Counted from the first letter of the stretch, positions 26,113-35,432 are shown. The stretch is 45,477 bases of DNA from an uncultured Agathobacter sp. (GCA_910587655.1 CAJUND010000026.1:1-45477); one strand, 5' to 3'. Numbers and translations are program-made. Notes: generated by a model from the sequence alone, not told the origin.

Positions 26113-26328
26113 TTATTTTATCATCCCGTCACCGTTGTGATTTTTCAGTTCTTCTTCCACCCTCTTTTCCACTTCTTTTTCCGTCTCCCGAATCGCCGCC
26201 CCATGTCCGGTTAACGCCGCAAATGCGGAAAACTGAGCCGCCCGGTCCTGCCGTGACATCCGCGGATGTGTCTTAGATTCATGGTGCGGCAGGTCAATAA
26301 TATCGTCGTATCTGTGTGTGTTCTTCAT
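26113..26328 (-). CDS. YolD-like protein
   Basis: This 71-residue protein has the YolD core YDDIIDLPHHESKTHPRMS followed by RAAQFSAFAALTG. YolD-like proteins are regularly encoded beside Y-family polymerases in Firmicutes and are thought to help them, much as UmuD does in enterics. The ATG shares one base with the polymerase stop (TAATG), so translation is coupled. The AAA ATPase gene follows 23 bases later. Confidence 0.88.
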   Translation of the reverse strand: MKNTHRYDDIIDLPHHESKTHPRMSRQDRAAQFSAFAALTGHGAAIRETEKEVEKRVEEELKNHNGDGMIK

Positions 26329-27869
26329 TATGCTTTATGTCCTCCTATACGTCCGTTTCTGTCTCTTGCCGTGGCGCCTTCCTCCAGGCTGGTGCCTTTT
26401 AAAATTGCATTTTTCCCGTACCGCTTTTTTACGGCAAGCATTGCCTCCTGCAGTTTCCGTTCTTTGATCAGTCCGGTCTGCTCCTTTTCTTTTTCCTGCT
26501 GTGCATGATTATCCGCAAACAGTTCCAGCTGTTCATACGTTTCCTGCCCTGCCTGAAAATTTTCATCCACCACGCGGTTTGCCGTTACATTTACCCGGCG
26601 GATGTACAGTTCTTTATTTACAATCCTGTCATACAGTTCCAGTACGGCGTCCGTTAAAAGGCGTGAGGAAGAAGTCGGGCGGTCAATGTTTGCCGTACCG
26701 TGCGCATGTTCGGGAACCTTCCTGCCATAACGGTCGGTGGTAACCTTCCCCCTGTAGTTCGCCCGGATTTTTTCATCGCTTAAATTTTCTATGTCATATC
26801 CGACTGTAAGCACAAGCTGGTCTGTCACCAGCCGCTTTTCCACAAGGTCAAGCGCCAGCATGTCCGTCATTTCACGGACAATCAGCCTTCCCTTTGTAAA
26901 ATGATACGGACACTGCAGCACCTGTCCCATGCAGATACTGTTTGTCTGCGGCTTATATGCCTTGATTTCTTTTATGGTACACGGCTCATAGCCCCATGCA
27001 TGGTCTATGAGAAGTTCCGCGTTGACGCCGAAAAATTTGTACAGAAGCTCTTCATTGTAAAACTCATTCGGCCTGCCAATCGAACATTTTGCAATATCCC
27101 CCATGGTATAAATTCCGGCTTCTGCAAGTTTTTTCGCATACCCCCTGCCAACACGCCAGAAATCGGTGAGCGGTTTATGGTCCCAGAGCAGCCTGCGGTA
27201 ACTCATTTCATCCAGCTGTGCAATCCGCACCCCGTTTTTGTCAGGCTGTGCATGCTTTGCCACGATATCCATTGCAACCTTGCACAAGTAAAGATTGGTC
27301 CCGATACCCGCCGTGGCGGTAATTCCGGTCGTTTCAAACACATCCTTTACAATTTTTCCGGCAAGCTCACGCACACTCATCCGGTAAATCCGCAGATAAT
27401 GCGACACATCAAGAAACACCTCATCTATAGAATAAACGTGAATGTCCTCCGGCGCAATATATTTTAAATAAACTTCGTAAATCCATGTGCTGTATTTTAC
27501 ATACAGCGCCATCCGCGGGGGAGCTGCAATATAGGAAAGTGCAAGCTCCGGGGATTTTTCCAGTTCCGTGGCATCATAAGATTCCCCCGCAAACTGCTGC
27601 TCTTTTTCATGCAGTCTGCCCAGCTGAAGCAGCCGCTTTCTGTTTACCTCCTTTACCCGCTGTACGACCTCAAACAGCCGGGCGCGCCCCGAAATACCAT
27701 ATGCCTTCAAGGACGGGGATACGGCAAGACAGATGGTTTTTTCCGTCCGGCTTACGTCTGCAACCACAAGATTTGTTGTCAGCGGGTCAAGCCCCCGTTC
27801 CCGGCATTCAATGGATGCATAAAAGGATTTTAAATCAATGGCAATATATCTGTATTTTTCCTCCGGCAT
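26328..27869 (-). CDS. Y-family DNA polymerase (UmuC/UvrX-like)
   Basis: This translesion polymerase of about 513 residues has the catalytic motif IAIDLKSFYASIEC with Asp 12, and YSIDEVFLDVS with the second Asp/Glu pair, so the active site appears intact. The thumb and little-finger regions follow, and the C-terminus is a charged tail. The ATG at 27869 is chosen over 27890 because GGGGGTG precedes it by five to six bases. Members copy past damaged bases at the cost of mutations. In this operon it is coupled to a YolD-like protein and a Lon-like AAA ATPase. I see no GAAC-N4-GTTC LexA box in the short gap upstream, so SOS control is not supported from the sequence. Confidence 0.9.
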   Translation of the reverse strand: MPEEKYRYIAIDLKSFYASIECRERGLDPLTTNLVVADVSRTEKTICLAVSPSLKAYGISGRARLFEVVQRVKEVNRKRLLQLGRLHEKEQQFAGESYDATELEKSPELALSYIAAPPRMALYVKYSTWIYEVYLKYIAPEDIHVYSIDEVFLDVSHYLRIYRMSVRELAGKIVKDVFETTGITATAGIGTNLYLCKVAMDIVAKHAQPDKNGVRIAQLDEMSYRRLLWDHKPLTDFWRVGRGYAKKLAEAGIYTMGDIAKCSIGRPNEFYNEELLYKFFGVNAELLIDHAWGYEPCTIKEIKAYKPQTNSICMGQVLQCPYHFTKGRLIVREMTDMLALDLVEKRLVTDQLVLTVGYDIENLSDEKIRANYRGKVTTDRYGRKVPEHAHGTANIDRPTSSSRLLTDAVLELYDRIVNKELYIRRVNVTANRVVDENFQAGQETYEQLELFADNHAQQEKEKEQTGLIKERKLQEAMLAVKKRYGKNAILKGTSLEEGATARDRNGRIGGHKA

Positions 27870-27892
27870 GGCTTCACCCCCTGATAACAAAA

Positions 27893-27934
27893 TTCCCCCT
27901 TTGCCGGAAAATATGTATTCCGGCTTCCGGGGGA
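27893..27934 (-). terminator. Hairpin between TrpXYZ-type operon and polymerase
   Basis: Minus-strand arms CCCCCGGAAGCCGGAA and TTCCGGCAAAGGGGG form a two-part stem around a short A/T loop, followed by ATTTTG. It probably ends the ABC importer transcript, although the tail is short. Confidence 0.55.
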
Positions 27935-27985
27935 TGACTGCTCCTTAAGCCTTTTGTATTCTTCTTTTACTCTGTGATTCCCTGT

Positions 27986-28780
27986 TTATCCCAGAATCGC
28001 CTTATCGCTTGCAAATTCCTCTCCGCTTGCCTCCTCAAACTTATGAAGCAGATCGGATACGGTAAGCTTTTTCTTTTCTTCCCCGCGGATATCCAGTATG
28101 ATATTTCCGTCCATCATCATAATCAGGCGGTTGCCGTGTGCAATCGCATCCTTCATATTGTGGGTAATCATTAGCGTGGTCAGATGGTCGCGGTTTACAA
28201 TCGTATCGGTTGTTTCGAGAACTTTTGCCGCTGTCTTCGGGTCAAGCGCCGCCGTATGCTCGTCTAACAGCAACAGCTTCGGTTTCTTTAAGGTCGCCAT
28301 CAGAAGTGTCAGCGCCTGTCTCTGTCCGCCGGACAAAAGACCAACTTTGGATGTCATACGCTCTTCCAGTCCGAGTCCAAGCGTTGCAAGCATTTCTTTA
28401 TATTTCTGACGCTCCTTTTCTTTAATGCCGCCCCGTAAGGTTCTTCTGTCCCCGCGCCGCATGGCAAGTGCAAGGTTTTCCTCGATTTCCATGGTGGCGG
28501 CGGTTCCGGTCATCGGATCCTGAAACACCCTGCCAAGAAATTTCGCACGTTTGTATTCCTTTAACTTTGTCACATCTGTTCCGTCAATGACAATGGAGCC
28601 GCTGTCCAACGGCCACACGCCTGCAATTGCATTTAACATCGTGGATTTACCGGCGCCGTTTCCGCCGATTACCGTAACAAAGTCGCCGTCCTCCAGCGTC
28701 AGTGACAGTCCTTTTAGCGCCGTCTTTTCGTTGACGGTTCCTGCATTGAAGGTTTTGTAAATATCTTTGATTTCTAACAT
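27986..28780 (-). CDS. ABC importer ATP-binding protein (TrpZ-like)
   Basis: The 264-residue ATPase carries Walker A GGNGAGKST, signature LSGGQRQALTLLMA and Walker B LLLLDEHTAALD, with His instead of the usual Pro after DE. That DEHTAALD form is a recognisable feature of the TrpXYZ / ABC.X4 importer group. An ATG at 28780 with AAGGAGGAGG upstream is preferred to the in-frame ATG at 28807, which lies inside the permease gene. Confidence 0.9.
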   Translation of the reverse strand: MLEIKDIYKTFNAGTVNEKTALKGLSLTLEDGDFVTVIGGNGAGKSTMLNAIAGVWPLDSGSIVIDGTDVTKLKEYKRAKFLGRVFQDPMTGTAATMEIEENLALAMRRGDRRTLRGGIKEKERQKYKEMLATLGLGLEERMTSKVGLLSGGQRQALTLLMATLKKPKLLLLDEHTAALDPKTAAKVLETTDTIVNRDHLTTLMITHNMKDAIAHGNRLIMMMDGNIILDIRGEEKKKLTVSDLLHKFEEASGEEFASDKAILG

Positions 28781-28781
28781 A

Positions 28782-29714
28782 TTACGCCTCCTCCTTTGCT
28801 TTATCACCGATTTTTACAGGCTTCGTGATATATTTTCCCTTCCAGTACGGAACTGCAAGGAATACTGCAACAACGAGCGCCTGGAACAGTTTTAACAGAT
28901 CCGTGTCAATGCCGCACCAGATAACCACCTGCAGTACCATAAAATAAATGACTCCGCCCAGTGCAACAGCAAGAAGCTTTAAAGCAAAATTCTTAAATAT
29001 TCTGCCAAAAACCGCCTCGCCGATAATGACTGCTGCAAGTCCGATGACTATGGCGCCTTTTCCCATATTAATATCGGAAAATCCCTGGTACTGTCCGAGC
29101 AGCGCGCTGGAGAAAGCGACCAGCCCGTTGGAAATCATCAGTCCGAGCACTTTGTTAAAGTTGGTGTTGATGCCCTGCGCCCGCGCCATGTTTTCATTAC
29201 ATCCCGTGGCACGCAGGCTGCTTCCCAGCTCTGTTCCGAAAAACCAGTACAAAACTGCAATAATTGCAATAATAAACAGGATTACCACTGCAATTGTATT
29301 CTTATCTGTAATTGCATTTTTTACATACCGCAGGGAAACAAGCAGGTTGTAATTGTCCACGCTGATTGCCTGGTTGGATTTCCCCATGATTTTTAAGTTG
29401 ACGCCCCACAGCCCCAGCTGTGTCAGGATACCGGAAAGAATCGCAGGAATTCCCATTGCCGTATGGAAAATCCCTGTGGCAAGTCCCACCAGCATTCCGG
29501 CAGCCGTAGCCGCAAGCATCGCCACAAAAATATTCTGGCCGCCCTGCAACATCATAATGCAGACTGCCGCCCCTGTACACATTGTTCCATCCACAGACAA
29601 ATCCGCAATATCAAGAATCCGGAATGTGATGTACACACCGATTGCCATGATTCCCCAGATGAGTCCCTGTGCCGCCGCACCCGGAAGTGCGCTTAACAAG
29701 CTGTTGATATCCAT
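28782..29714 (-). CDS. ABC importer permease (TrpY-like)
   Basis: This 310-residue permease has eight or more hydrophobic segments and an amino-acid/branched-chain-type core (ITFRILDIADLSVDGTM near the N-terminus and GLMISNGLVAFSSALLGQYQGF later). It pairs with the binding lipoprotein upstream and the ATPase downstream, from which it is separated by one base. Streptococcal homologues import tryptophan; the ligand here is unproven. Confidence 0.88.
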   Translation of the reverse strand: MDINSLLSALPGAAAQGLIWGIMAIGVYITFRILDIADLSVDGTMCTGAAVCIMMLQGGQNIFVAMLAATAAGMLVGLATGIFHTAMGIPAILSGILTQLGLWGVNLKIMGKSNQAISVDNYNLLVSLRYVKNAITDKNTIAVVILFIIAIIAVLYWFFGTELGSSLRATGCNENMARAQGINTNFNKVLGLMISNGLVAFSSALLGQYQGFSDINMGKGAIVIGLAAVIIGEAVFGRIFKNFALKLLAVALGGVIYFMVLQVVIWCGIDTDLLKLFQALVVAVFLAVPYWKGKYITKPVKIGDKAKEEA

Positions 29715-29743
29715 TTTTTTGCTCCTTCATGTACATCTGCTTC

Positions 29744-30781
29744 CTACTCGACTGCTTCATATCCTTCCGGAATGGTAATTCCAAGTTCATCGCAGATTTC
29801 CTTGTTGTACTTCTTTACATAATTCGGGGCATACTCGATTGGCATTTCTGAAATATTACTTTCCCCCTTTAAAATCTTTGCAGCCATCTTTCCGGTAGCC
29901 ACACCAAGGTCATAGTAGCTGATGGAAAGTGTTGCAACGCCGTAACCCCTGCAGATTCCTTCCTCGCCCACTACAGCCGGAACCTTTTTCGGCAGACAGA
30001 TATTTTTGATAATTTCAGTATTATTTGCAACGGTATTGTCTGTCGGAATATAAATAACATCGCTCTTGTCCGCTGCAGATGTTGCAACTGCCGACAAATC
30101 GTTGGAATCAGAAAACGCATAATACTCGCAGGTGTAACCCATGCCCTCTAACGCAGTCTTTACCGTATCCACCTGGTACTGGGAATTTGCTTCTGCAGAG
30201 CAGTATAACAGTCCCACATTTTTCGCATCCGGGAAAAGCTCCTGGATCATTTTTGCCTGGTCTTCCAGCGGCGCAAGGTCAGAAGTTCCGGAAATGTTTC
30301 TTCCGACGGTTCCGTTAAAATCGGAAATCTCCAGCGCCACGCCGTACTCGGTAACGGAAGTTCCCAGAATCGGAATCTGGTCTGTTGCAGCGGCTGCGGA
30401 CTGTAAAGCAGGCGTTGCATTTGCAAGAATCAGGTCCACATCCGCAGATACAAAACCATTTGCAATCGTGGAACAGGTATTGGAATCATTCTGTGCATTC
30501 TGCACATCAAACTCTACATTTCCCTCACCCAGTTCTTTCACAAGCTCGTCCTGAAAGCCCTTCGTTGCTGCATCCAGCGCTTCATGCTGTACCAGCTGGC
30601 AGATACCAACTTTGTAGGTTCCGTCTCCAGACTTCCCATCGGACTGCGACTGTGCGGTTCCCGGATTTGTCGTGCCGCTTTCAGACTTACTCTGTGCAGT
30701 TCCATTGTCTCCGCAGGAACAGAGGGACAATGCCATCGCAGCAACTGCGACTGCTGATAAAAGCTTCTTCATCTTTTTCAT
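29744..30781 (-). CDS. ABC importer substrate-binding lipoprotein (TrpX-like)
   Basis: The 345-residue lipoprotein has a signal peptide with lipobox-like LCSC, a Ser/Thr/Gly-rich linker (about residues 28-50) and the ABC_sub_bind fold (VGICQLVQHEALDAATKGF, later VGLLYCSAEANSQYQVD and DVIYIPTDNTVANN). Members bind aromatic amino acids or related compounds. The longer frame starts with TTG at 30787; the ATG at 30781 has GGGAGAG seven bases upstream and is preferred. Confidence 0.9.
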   Translation of the reverse strand: MKKMKKLLSAVAVAAMALSLCSCGDNGTAQSKSESGTTNPGTAQSQSDGKSGDGTYKVGICQLVQHEALDAATKGFQDELVKELGEGNVEFDVQNAQNDSNTCSTIANGFVSADVDLILANATPALQSAAAATDQIPILGTSVTEYGVALEISDFNGTVGRNISGTSDLAPLEDQAKMIQELFPDAKNVGLLYCSAEANSQYQVDTVKTALEGMGYTCEYYAFSDSNDLSAVATSAADKSDVIYIPTDNTVANNTEIIKNICLPKKVPAVVGEEGICRGYGVATLSISYYDLGVATGKMAAKILKGESNISEMPIEYAPNYVKKYNKEICDELGITIPEGYEAVE

Positions 30782-30869
30782 ATTCAATCTCTCCCATCTT
30801 TAAATGATAATACTGCGCGCAATATGCTGCGCATGCCAGGGCCGCCAGTCAGAGACTGACGACATTACG

Positions 30870-30898
30870 ATTAAACCATTTTTACGGGAAATTGTCAA
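30870..30898 (-). promoter_or_regulatory. Promoter of TrpXYZ-type operon
   Basis: On the minus strand TTGACA (30893-30898) and TTTAAT (30870-30875) are 17 bases apart. The leader of about 80 bases contains small inverted repeats (CAGTC-AGA-GACTG at 30845-30857, and GCGCA-type arms near 30816-30834) but no recognisable T-box. Confidence 0.75.
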
Positions 30899-30899
30899 G

Positions 30900-30925
30900 A
30901 AAGGGGAGACTTTAGCCTCCCCTTT
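30900..30925 (-). terminator. Terminator of FtsX-type permease gene
   Basis: AAAGGGGAG (30900-30908) pairs perfectly with CTCCCCTTT (30917-30925) around an eight-base loop. It lies ten bases after the permease stop and directly before the next promoter. Confidence 0.75.
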
Positions 30926-30935
30926 TACGTCATTT

Positions 30936-33623
30936 TTATTCCCTGATTTCCCCTATAATCTGTCTGCGTAAGATTCCTCCCGCAGAAAAAAGCGTGACAG
31001 CTGTACAGAGAATGATATTTACCAGCACCAGAACCGGCAGTATCCACAGAGAGATAAAGCCCTGCGGATGCAGGTAGCGGTAGACATGCACCATAAAATA
31101 ATAAAGTATTTTCTGGGCTGCCAGGTACATGACCAGGGCTGCCAGACCGGAATAAACGCCGTACCGCAGTCCCTCCTTTGCCATCATTTTAAGGAAACCT
31201 GAATCTGTTACCCCCATGGCGCGCAGGATGCCGAATTCATGCCTTCTCGCCGCCACCAGGTACTGCATGCTGTTCATAATATGAATCAGGCTCACCGCCA
31301 GAAGAATAGCTGCAATTCCGTAATAAAACACCATTTTCTGCATCAGGTAAAGGTTCTGCGCCTTAATCTGCATACGGTAATCCTTTATCACGCATTTGTT
31401 TATTTCTGACGCAGACGCCTGCAGCGTCCCTGCCGCCTCCTCTCCTTTCTGGGATTCCTCCAGCGAAATACTGATGGTCCTGTAATCCTCCACCCCGAAA
31501 TTTTCTTTCATCTGCTCATTCGTCATAATAATGTCCACCTCTGTCGTTCCCTCGTCCCCGATAAAGGTGTCCACCTTTGCAAGCGGTCTGCTGGCAACTG
31601 CCGCCACTTTCATGTTTTTACTCTGGTACCACTCATCCTTTCCCTGAAATTTAAGCGCCTCTTTCGGCACACCGAAAGAGCTTATGGTTTTCAGCTCCAG
31701 CGTATCCTGCGGATGAATGTCAATTCCGTCATAATTCCCCTGTCCGTCCATAATGGTCTTTACCACCACGCTGTTATCTTTCCTCATCTGTCCGGGCGAA
31801 ATTTCCCCTTCCAGAAGATACGCGTTTAATTCCTCCAGCATTTCATCATCATATCCGTAGATATTTACCTTTAATTTATAATTTTCCTCTCCCGTCTGCA
31901 CGGCAACCCCATTGTATTTTTCTTTTAGATTTGGGTCCGGCGGATTGGACGGATCATCCGCAATGTCTGCAAAAAAAGGCTTCCAGACAAGCTTCCCGTC
32001 GTTTAGCGGAATTTCCCCCAGAAGATAACGCACCGGGTGAAACTTCCTGATTCCCGCGGTTTCTTTCATCCTGCTAACGTCTTTTTCCGGTATTACATCC
32101 GCAGGCACATCCGACTGCATATATATCTGGATATCCGAACCAAGCCCGTCGTCTGCCTTAAAGACTAATTCATTATTTGTTTTTGTATTTTCCGTAACAT
32201 AAAATGTCCCCAGAAAAATGACGCTTCCAATGGATAATGACAGTATAATCCCAAAAAAGGTACTCTTTTTTTCAAACATAAACCGGTGGGTTAAAATTCC
32301 TGTCAGGCTCCTTTTTTTCCGGCTGTATATTTTGCGGTTCCGCCGTACTTTTACCTCTTTTGCCAGCATCTGGCGGATTGTCAGCCGCCTCATTTTTGCC
32401 TGTAGATGTATACTGACAAATACAGTAACAGCGCCCAGAAAAAGGAAACCGAAAACCATCGCATGTACGTTCATATGGTATGTTCCGGCATCAGGAAGTC
32501 TGGAAACTGCATATTCTTCCGCCATTGCCGTCCCCCCGCTGTGATACATTCCGCTTTGTACAATAAAAATCCGTCCCCACTTTGCATAAAGCAGCCAGGA
32601 AACCAGATTTCCAGACAGACATCCAGACGGATATCCAAACAGACAGATGATAAAAAGTTCTGTAAGCAGAACCGCGGTATTCCACCCGTCCGTCATTCCA
32701 ATGGCACGCATAATACTGTATTCCGACATTCTGCGGATAACAGAAATTTTAAACAGACTGCAGATAATAAACGCACCAAAAAATGCAAGGGCAATCAGAA
32801 TAACGGTTTCCGTCAGTTTTCCGGTTTCATTTAACTGTCCCCAGATATAGGGCAGCCCGGCTTCTTTATGGGAAAGCCCGGTTTTTATAATATCAAACGC
32901 CCTTCCCGGCATTTCAACACCGATAAAACCGGCAAGTCCGTTGTTTCTGGACACATCTGTCATTTTTATACCGTACTGCCCTGCAAAGGCAGTCAGCTGT
33001 TGAAACGGCATTTTTCTTTCATCAAATTTCAGGTAAAAAAATTTGCCGTTTGTCCCGTAATCCAGCGTGGAATTTACAAATACCTGTCTGTCGTCGCCTA
33101 ACAGTTCCGGTAATTTTTCCGGCATTTCACTGACAATCCCGCTTAAGACAAAGTCCTGGCCGTCAAGCGTTATTTTTGTCCCTATATTTTCTGAAACACC
33201 CAGATTTTTTAAGGTCTGCATATCCATTGCAATTTCATTTTCCTCTTCTGGATAACTGCCTTTTAAAACTGTTCTTCCCATCAGTTCCAGGTAACCGTCA
33301 TCCGCATAGACAAACTGTATGCCAAAAGGCTCACTGACTGATTTCCTTACAATTTCCATTCCGGTTTTTTCAACCGTAAACCCTGCTCCTTCGGGCTGCT
33401 TCTGGTACTTGTCAAACCACCGGCCCCTGTCCGCCCTTAAACTGTAATGCCAGTCGCCGTATTCCGTTCTTGCATTGTCACATGCCGCAATTCTTCCGCT
33501 GGATAACAGTCCTCCCATGGCGGACAAAAGCGCAGCGGATAACATCACGCCGGTAACCAGCGCGGCTGTCTGTTTTTTATAGTATCTCAGATAGGAAACG
33601 GCAATGTGGAATATATTTTTCAT
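30936..33623 (-). CDS. Large FtsX-type ABC transporter permease
   Basis: This 895-residue membrane protein has two halves, each with an extracytoplasmic domain and a FtsX core. Hydrophobic helices lie near residues 18-40, 265-290, 315-335 and 385-405 in the first half, and near 455-475 plus three in the last 140 residues in the second (the final core includes RRHEFGILRAMGV). This layout is that of MacB/LolC-like proteins that move or sense molecules at the membrane rather than import them. Its start overlaps the ATPase stop by four bases. With the adjacent two-component genes, a role in response to peptides or antibiotics is likely but inferred. Confidence 0.88.
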   Translation of the reverse strand: MKNIFHIAVSYLRYYKKQTAALVTGVMLSAALLSAMGGLLSSGRIAACDNARTEYGDWHYSLRADRGRWFDKYQKQPEGAGFTVEKTGMEIVRKSVSEPFGIQFVYADDGYLELMGRTVLKGSYPEEENEIAMDMQTLKNLGVSENIGTKITLDGQDFVLSGIVSEMPEKLPELLGDDRQVFVNSTLDYGTNGKFFYLKFDERKMPFQQLTAFAGQYGIKMTDVSRNNGLAGFIGVEMPGRAFDIIKTGLSHKEAGLPYIWGQLNETGKLTETVILIALAFFGAFIICSLFKISVIRRMSEYSIMRAIGMTDGWNTAVLLTELFIICLFGYPSGCLSGNLVSWLLYAKWGRIFIVQSGMYHSGGTAMAEEYAVSRLPDAGTYHMNVHAMVFGFLFLGAVTVFVSIHLQAKMRRLTIRQMLAKEVKVRRNRKIYSRKKRSLTGILTHRFMFEKKSTFFGIILSLSIGSVIFLGTFYVTENTKTNNELVFKADDGLGSDIQIYMQSDVPADVIPEKDVSRMKETAGIRKFHPVRYLLGEIPLNDGKLVWKPFFADIADDPSNPPDPNLKEKYNGVAVQTGEENYKLKVNIYGYDDEMLEELNAYLLEGEISPGQMRKDNSVVVKTIMDGQGNYDGIDIHPQDTLELKTISSFGVPKEALKFQGKDEWYQSKNMKVAAVASRPLAKVDTFIGDEGTTEVDIIMTNEQMKENFGVEDYRTISISLEESQKGEEAAGTLQASASEINKCVIKDYRMQIKAQNLYLMQKMVFYYGIAAILLAVSLIHIMNSMQYLVAARRHEFGILRAMGVTDSGFLKMMAKEGLRYGVYSGLAALVMYLAAQKILYYFMVHVYRYLHPQGFISLWILPVLVLVNIILCTAVTLFSAGGILRRQIIGEIRE

Positions 33624-34330
33624 TTCCCGCCACCTGCCTCTCCCCCTGCGGGAACATCTTCCGCAGTCTGCAGCCGTCCGTCCTCAATATGAAAAATCCG
33701 GTCGCAGTTTCCTGCAAGGCTTTCATTGTGCGTAACCATCAGAATCGTCTGGTTGTATTTTTTACTGCTGTTTTTTAACAGCCCCATCACTTCCACCGTG
33801 GTGCGGGAATCCAGGTTTCCAGTCGGCTCATCCGCAAGGATGATGGCGGGCTTGTTTGCAAGGGCACGCGCAAGCGCCACCCGCTGCTGCTGTCCTCCCG
33901 ATAATTCATTGGGATAACGCGTTCTCTTCTCCCACAGTCCCAGTTCTGTTAATAACTCCCCGATAAAATCATGGTCTATATGTTTTCCTTTGTCAAACGT
34001 AACCGGAAGCGCTACATTGTCATATACGTTCAGTACCGGCATCAGGCTGTAATTCTGGAAAACAAACCCGATATTTCTCCTGCGGAAAATGGTCTGTTCC
34101 TTCCGTTTCAGTTTTGCAATATCATGGTTTCTGATTCTGATTTCCCCTGATGTGGGAACATCCAGTCCGCCGATTAAATTCAAAAGCGTGGTTTTTCCTG
34201 AGCCGGAAGTTCCGACAATGGCGGAAAATTCACCCTGCTCCACGGTAAACGAGATGTCATGCAGCGCATTTACCAGGTTTTCTTTTGCCCCGTACTGTTT
34301 GCTGATATTTTTCACCTGCAGAATTGTCAT
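33620..34330 (-). CDS. MacB/LolD-type ABC ATP-binding protein
   Basis: The 236-residue ATPase carries Walker A GTSGSGKTT (40-48), signature ELSGGQQQRVALARA, Walker B IILADEPTGNLDS and H-loop LMVTHNE, the set typical of ATPases that serve FtsX-type permeases. GGAGA precedes the ATG. It has its own promoter region behind the kinase gene, where interleaved inverted repeats may bind the response regulator. Confidence 0.92.
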   Translation of the reverse strand: MTILQVKNISKQYGAKENLVNALHDISFTVEQGEFSAIVGTSGSGKTTLLNLIGGLDVPTSGEIRIRNHDIAKLKRKEQTIFRRRNIGFVFQNYSLMPVLNVYDNVALPVTFDKGKHIDHDFIGELLTELGLWEKRTRYPNELSGGQQQRVALARALANKPAIILADEPTGNLDSRTTVEVMGLLKNSSKKYNQTILMVTHNESLAGNCDRIFHIEDGRLQTAEDVPAGGEAGGGK

Positions 34331-34384
34331 ATACTGCTTCTCCTTTCTGTTTTTCTTGTTTTAAGTATAAAATAGCAGGGAAAT

Positions 34385-34433
34385 CTGTCATTTTGATAAC
34401 AAAAGTCCGGGGGAATTATGACAGTTTTGTTAT
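34385..34433. promoter_or_regulatory. Interleaved inverted repeats before the ABC genes
   Basis: CTGTCAT (34385-34391) mirrors ATGACAG (34418-34424), and ATAACAAAA (34396-34404) mirrors TTTTGTTAT (34425-34433). The two pairs are interleaved just upstream of a TATACT -10 candidate (34364-34369 on the minus strand). This is a likely operator for the neighbouring response regulator. Confidence 0.6.
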
Positions 34434-34469
34434 ATTTGTTTTATCAGATTTTCAGGGATAAACGCAAAT

Positions 34470-34502
34470 AGCCGCCAACTATTCCCACAATAGCTGACGG
34501 CT
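34470..34502 (-). terminator. Hairpin after histidine kinase gene
   Basis: The arms 34470-34483 and 34489-34502 pair along 14 positions with two G-T style mismatches. The hairpin lies seven bases after the kinase stop and separates the two-component transcript from the ABC genes. The T-run is poor. Confidence 0.55.
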
Positions 34503-34508
34503 GTTACT

Positions 34509-35432
34509 TTATAACACGCCAATGTTATGAGGCTTCTGTAAAAATACGGAAAAACTGCTCCCCGTTCCATGTTCGGATTTCACGGTCATATACCCTTGTT
34601 CCTGTTCCAGGATGAGCCTGGAAAGATACAGTCCGATACCGGAGCCTTCCCTGTTTTCCACCTCGCTGCTTCTGTAAAACCGTTTGAAAATATCATTCAG
34701 CTCTCCGTTTCTGATGCCGATTCCCTCATCGGAAATCCTGATTTCCGTAAACAGTTCCAGCGGAATTACCGCAATTTTTATGCTGCTGTTTTCCGGAGAG
34801 TATTTCACTGCGTTTTCCAGAAGATTGCTGAATACTTCCGCCGTCCATTTCCGGTTGTGAAGCAGCAGGCAGTCCGTAAACGGCTCTGTTTCTATGCGGA
34901 TGTTCTTTTTTTCCGCCTGGGTATAAACCATGTTGACGGCGTCAAGCAGTGTCGGTTTAAGCGGCTGCTCTTCCACCTCAAATTTTATCACTCCCTGCTC
35001 CAGTTTTACCATTTTAAATAAGGACTGTAAAATCCAGTCCGTCCTGTCCAGCCAGAATTTCATTTTTGCAAGAAAAAGTTCCTGCTTTTCCTCCGGGATT
35101 CCGGTCTCCATCAAATCCCGGTACATAATGACATTGCTCAGCGGGGTTTTTAACTGATGTGACATATTGGAAATCAGACTTTTAACCTGTTCTTTTTCTG
35201 CCTGCGCCTGCATAATTTCAGACTCCATTTTTTCCTGAATCCGGATTACCTTACCCGCCAGAGCAGACAGCTCCCCCTCCTGTAAATCAGATATTTCCAC
35301 TTCTTCCCTGTCCAGCAGTTCATCCAGCATCTGGTCCGTCAGACGGTAAAGTTTTTTTCTTTTATAAACTTCCACACCGGCAAAAACTGCTGCAATAGCA
35401 CAGAATACTGCCAGGATTATCTCTGCTGTCAT
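34509..35432 (-). CDS. Sensor histidine kinase
   Basis: This 307-residue kinase has a single N-terminal membrane helix (about 3-22), almost no external part, then a HisKA domain with SNMSHQLKTPLSN (phosphorylated His) and a HATPase domain with LLENAVKYS (N box), RISDEGIGI and GSGIGLYLS. The lack of an external sensor resembles kinases that read the state of a partner ABC transporter, as known for BceS. It is preceded by its regulator gene and followed by the ATPase/permease pair, supporting such a link. Confidence 0.92.
   Translation of the reverse strand: MTAEIILAVFCAIAAVFAGVEVYKRKKLYRLTDQMLDELLDREEVEISDLQEGELSALAGKVIRIQEKMESEIMQAQAEKEQVKSLISNMSHQLKTPLSNVIMYRDLMETGIPEEKQELFLAKMKFWLDRTDWILQSLFKMVKLEQGVIKFEVEEQPLKPTLLDAVNMVYTQAEKKNIRIETEPFTDCLLLHNRKWTAEVFSNLLENAVKYSPENSSIKIAVIPLELFTEIRISDEGIGIRNGELNDIFKRFYRSSEVENREGSGIGLYLSRLILEQEQGYMTVKSEHGTGSSFSVFLQKPHNIGVL

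Noticed and set aside
27869..27985. Possible SOS (LexA) box before the Y-family polymerase
   Set aside because: I looked for GAAC-N4-GTTC and found none; the dyad there behaves as a terminator-like hairpin.
30781..30870. Possible T-box or other riboswitch before the TrpXYZ-type genes
   Set aside because: The leader is only about 80 bases, has no T-box sequence and no terminator/antiterminator pair.
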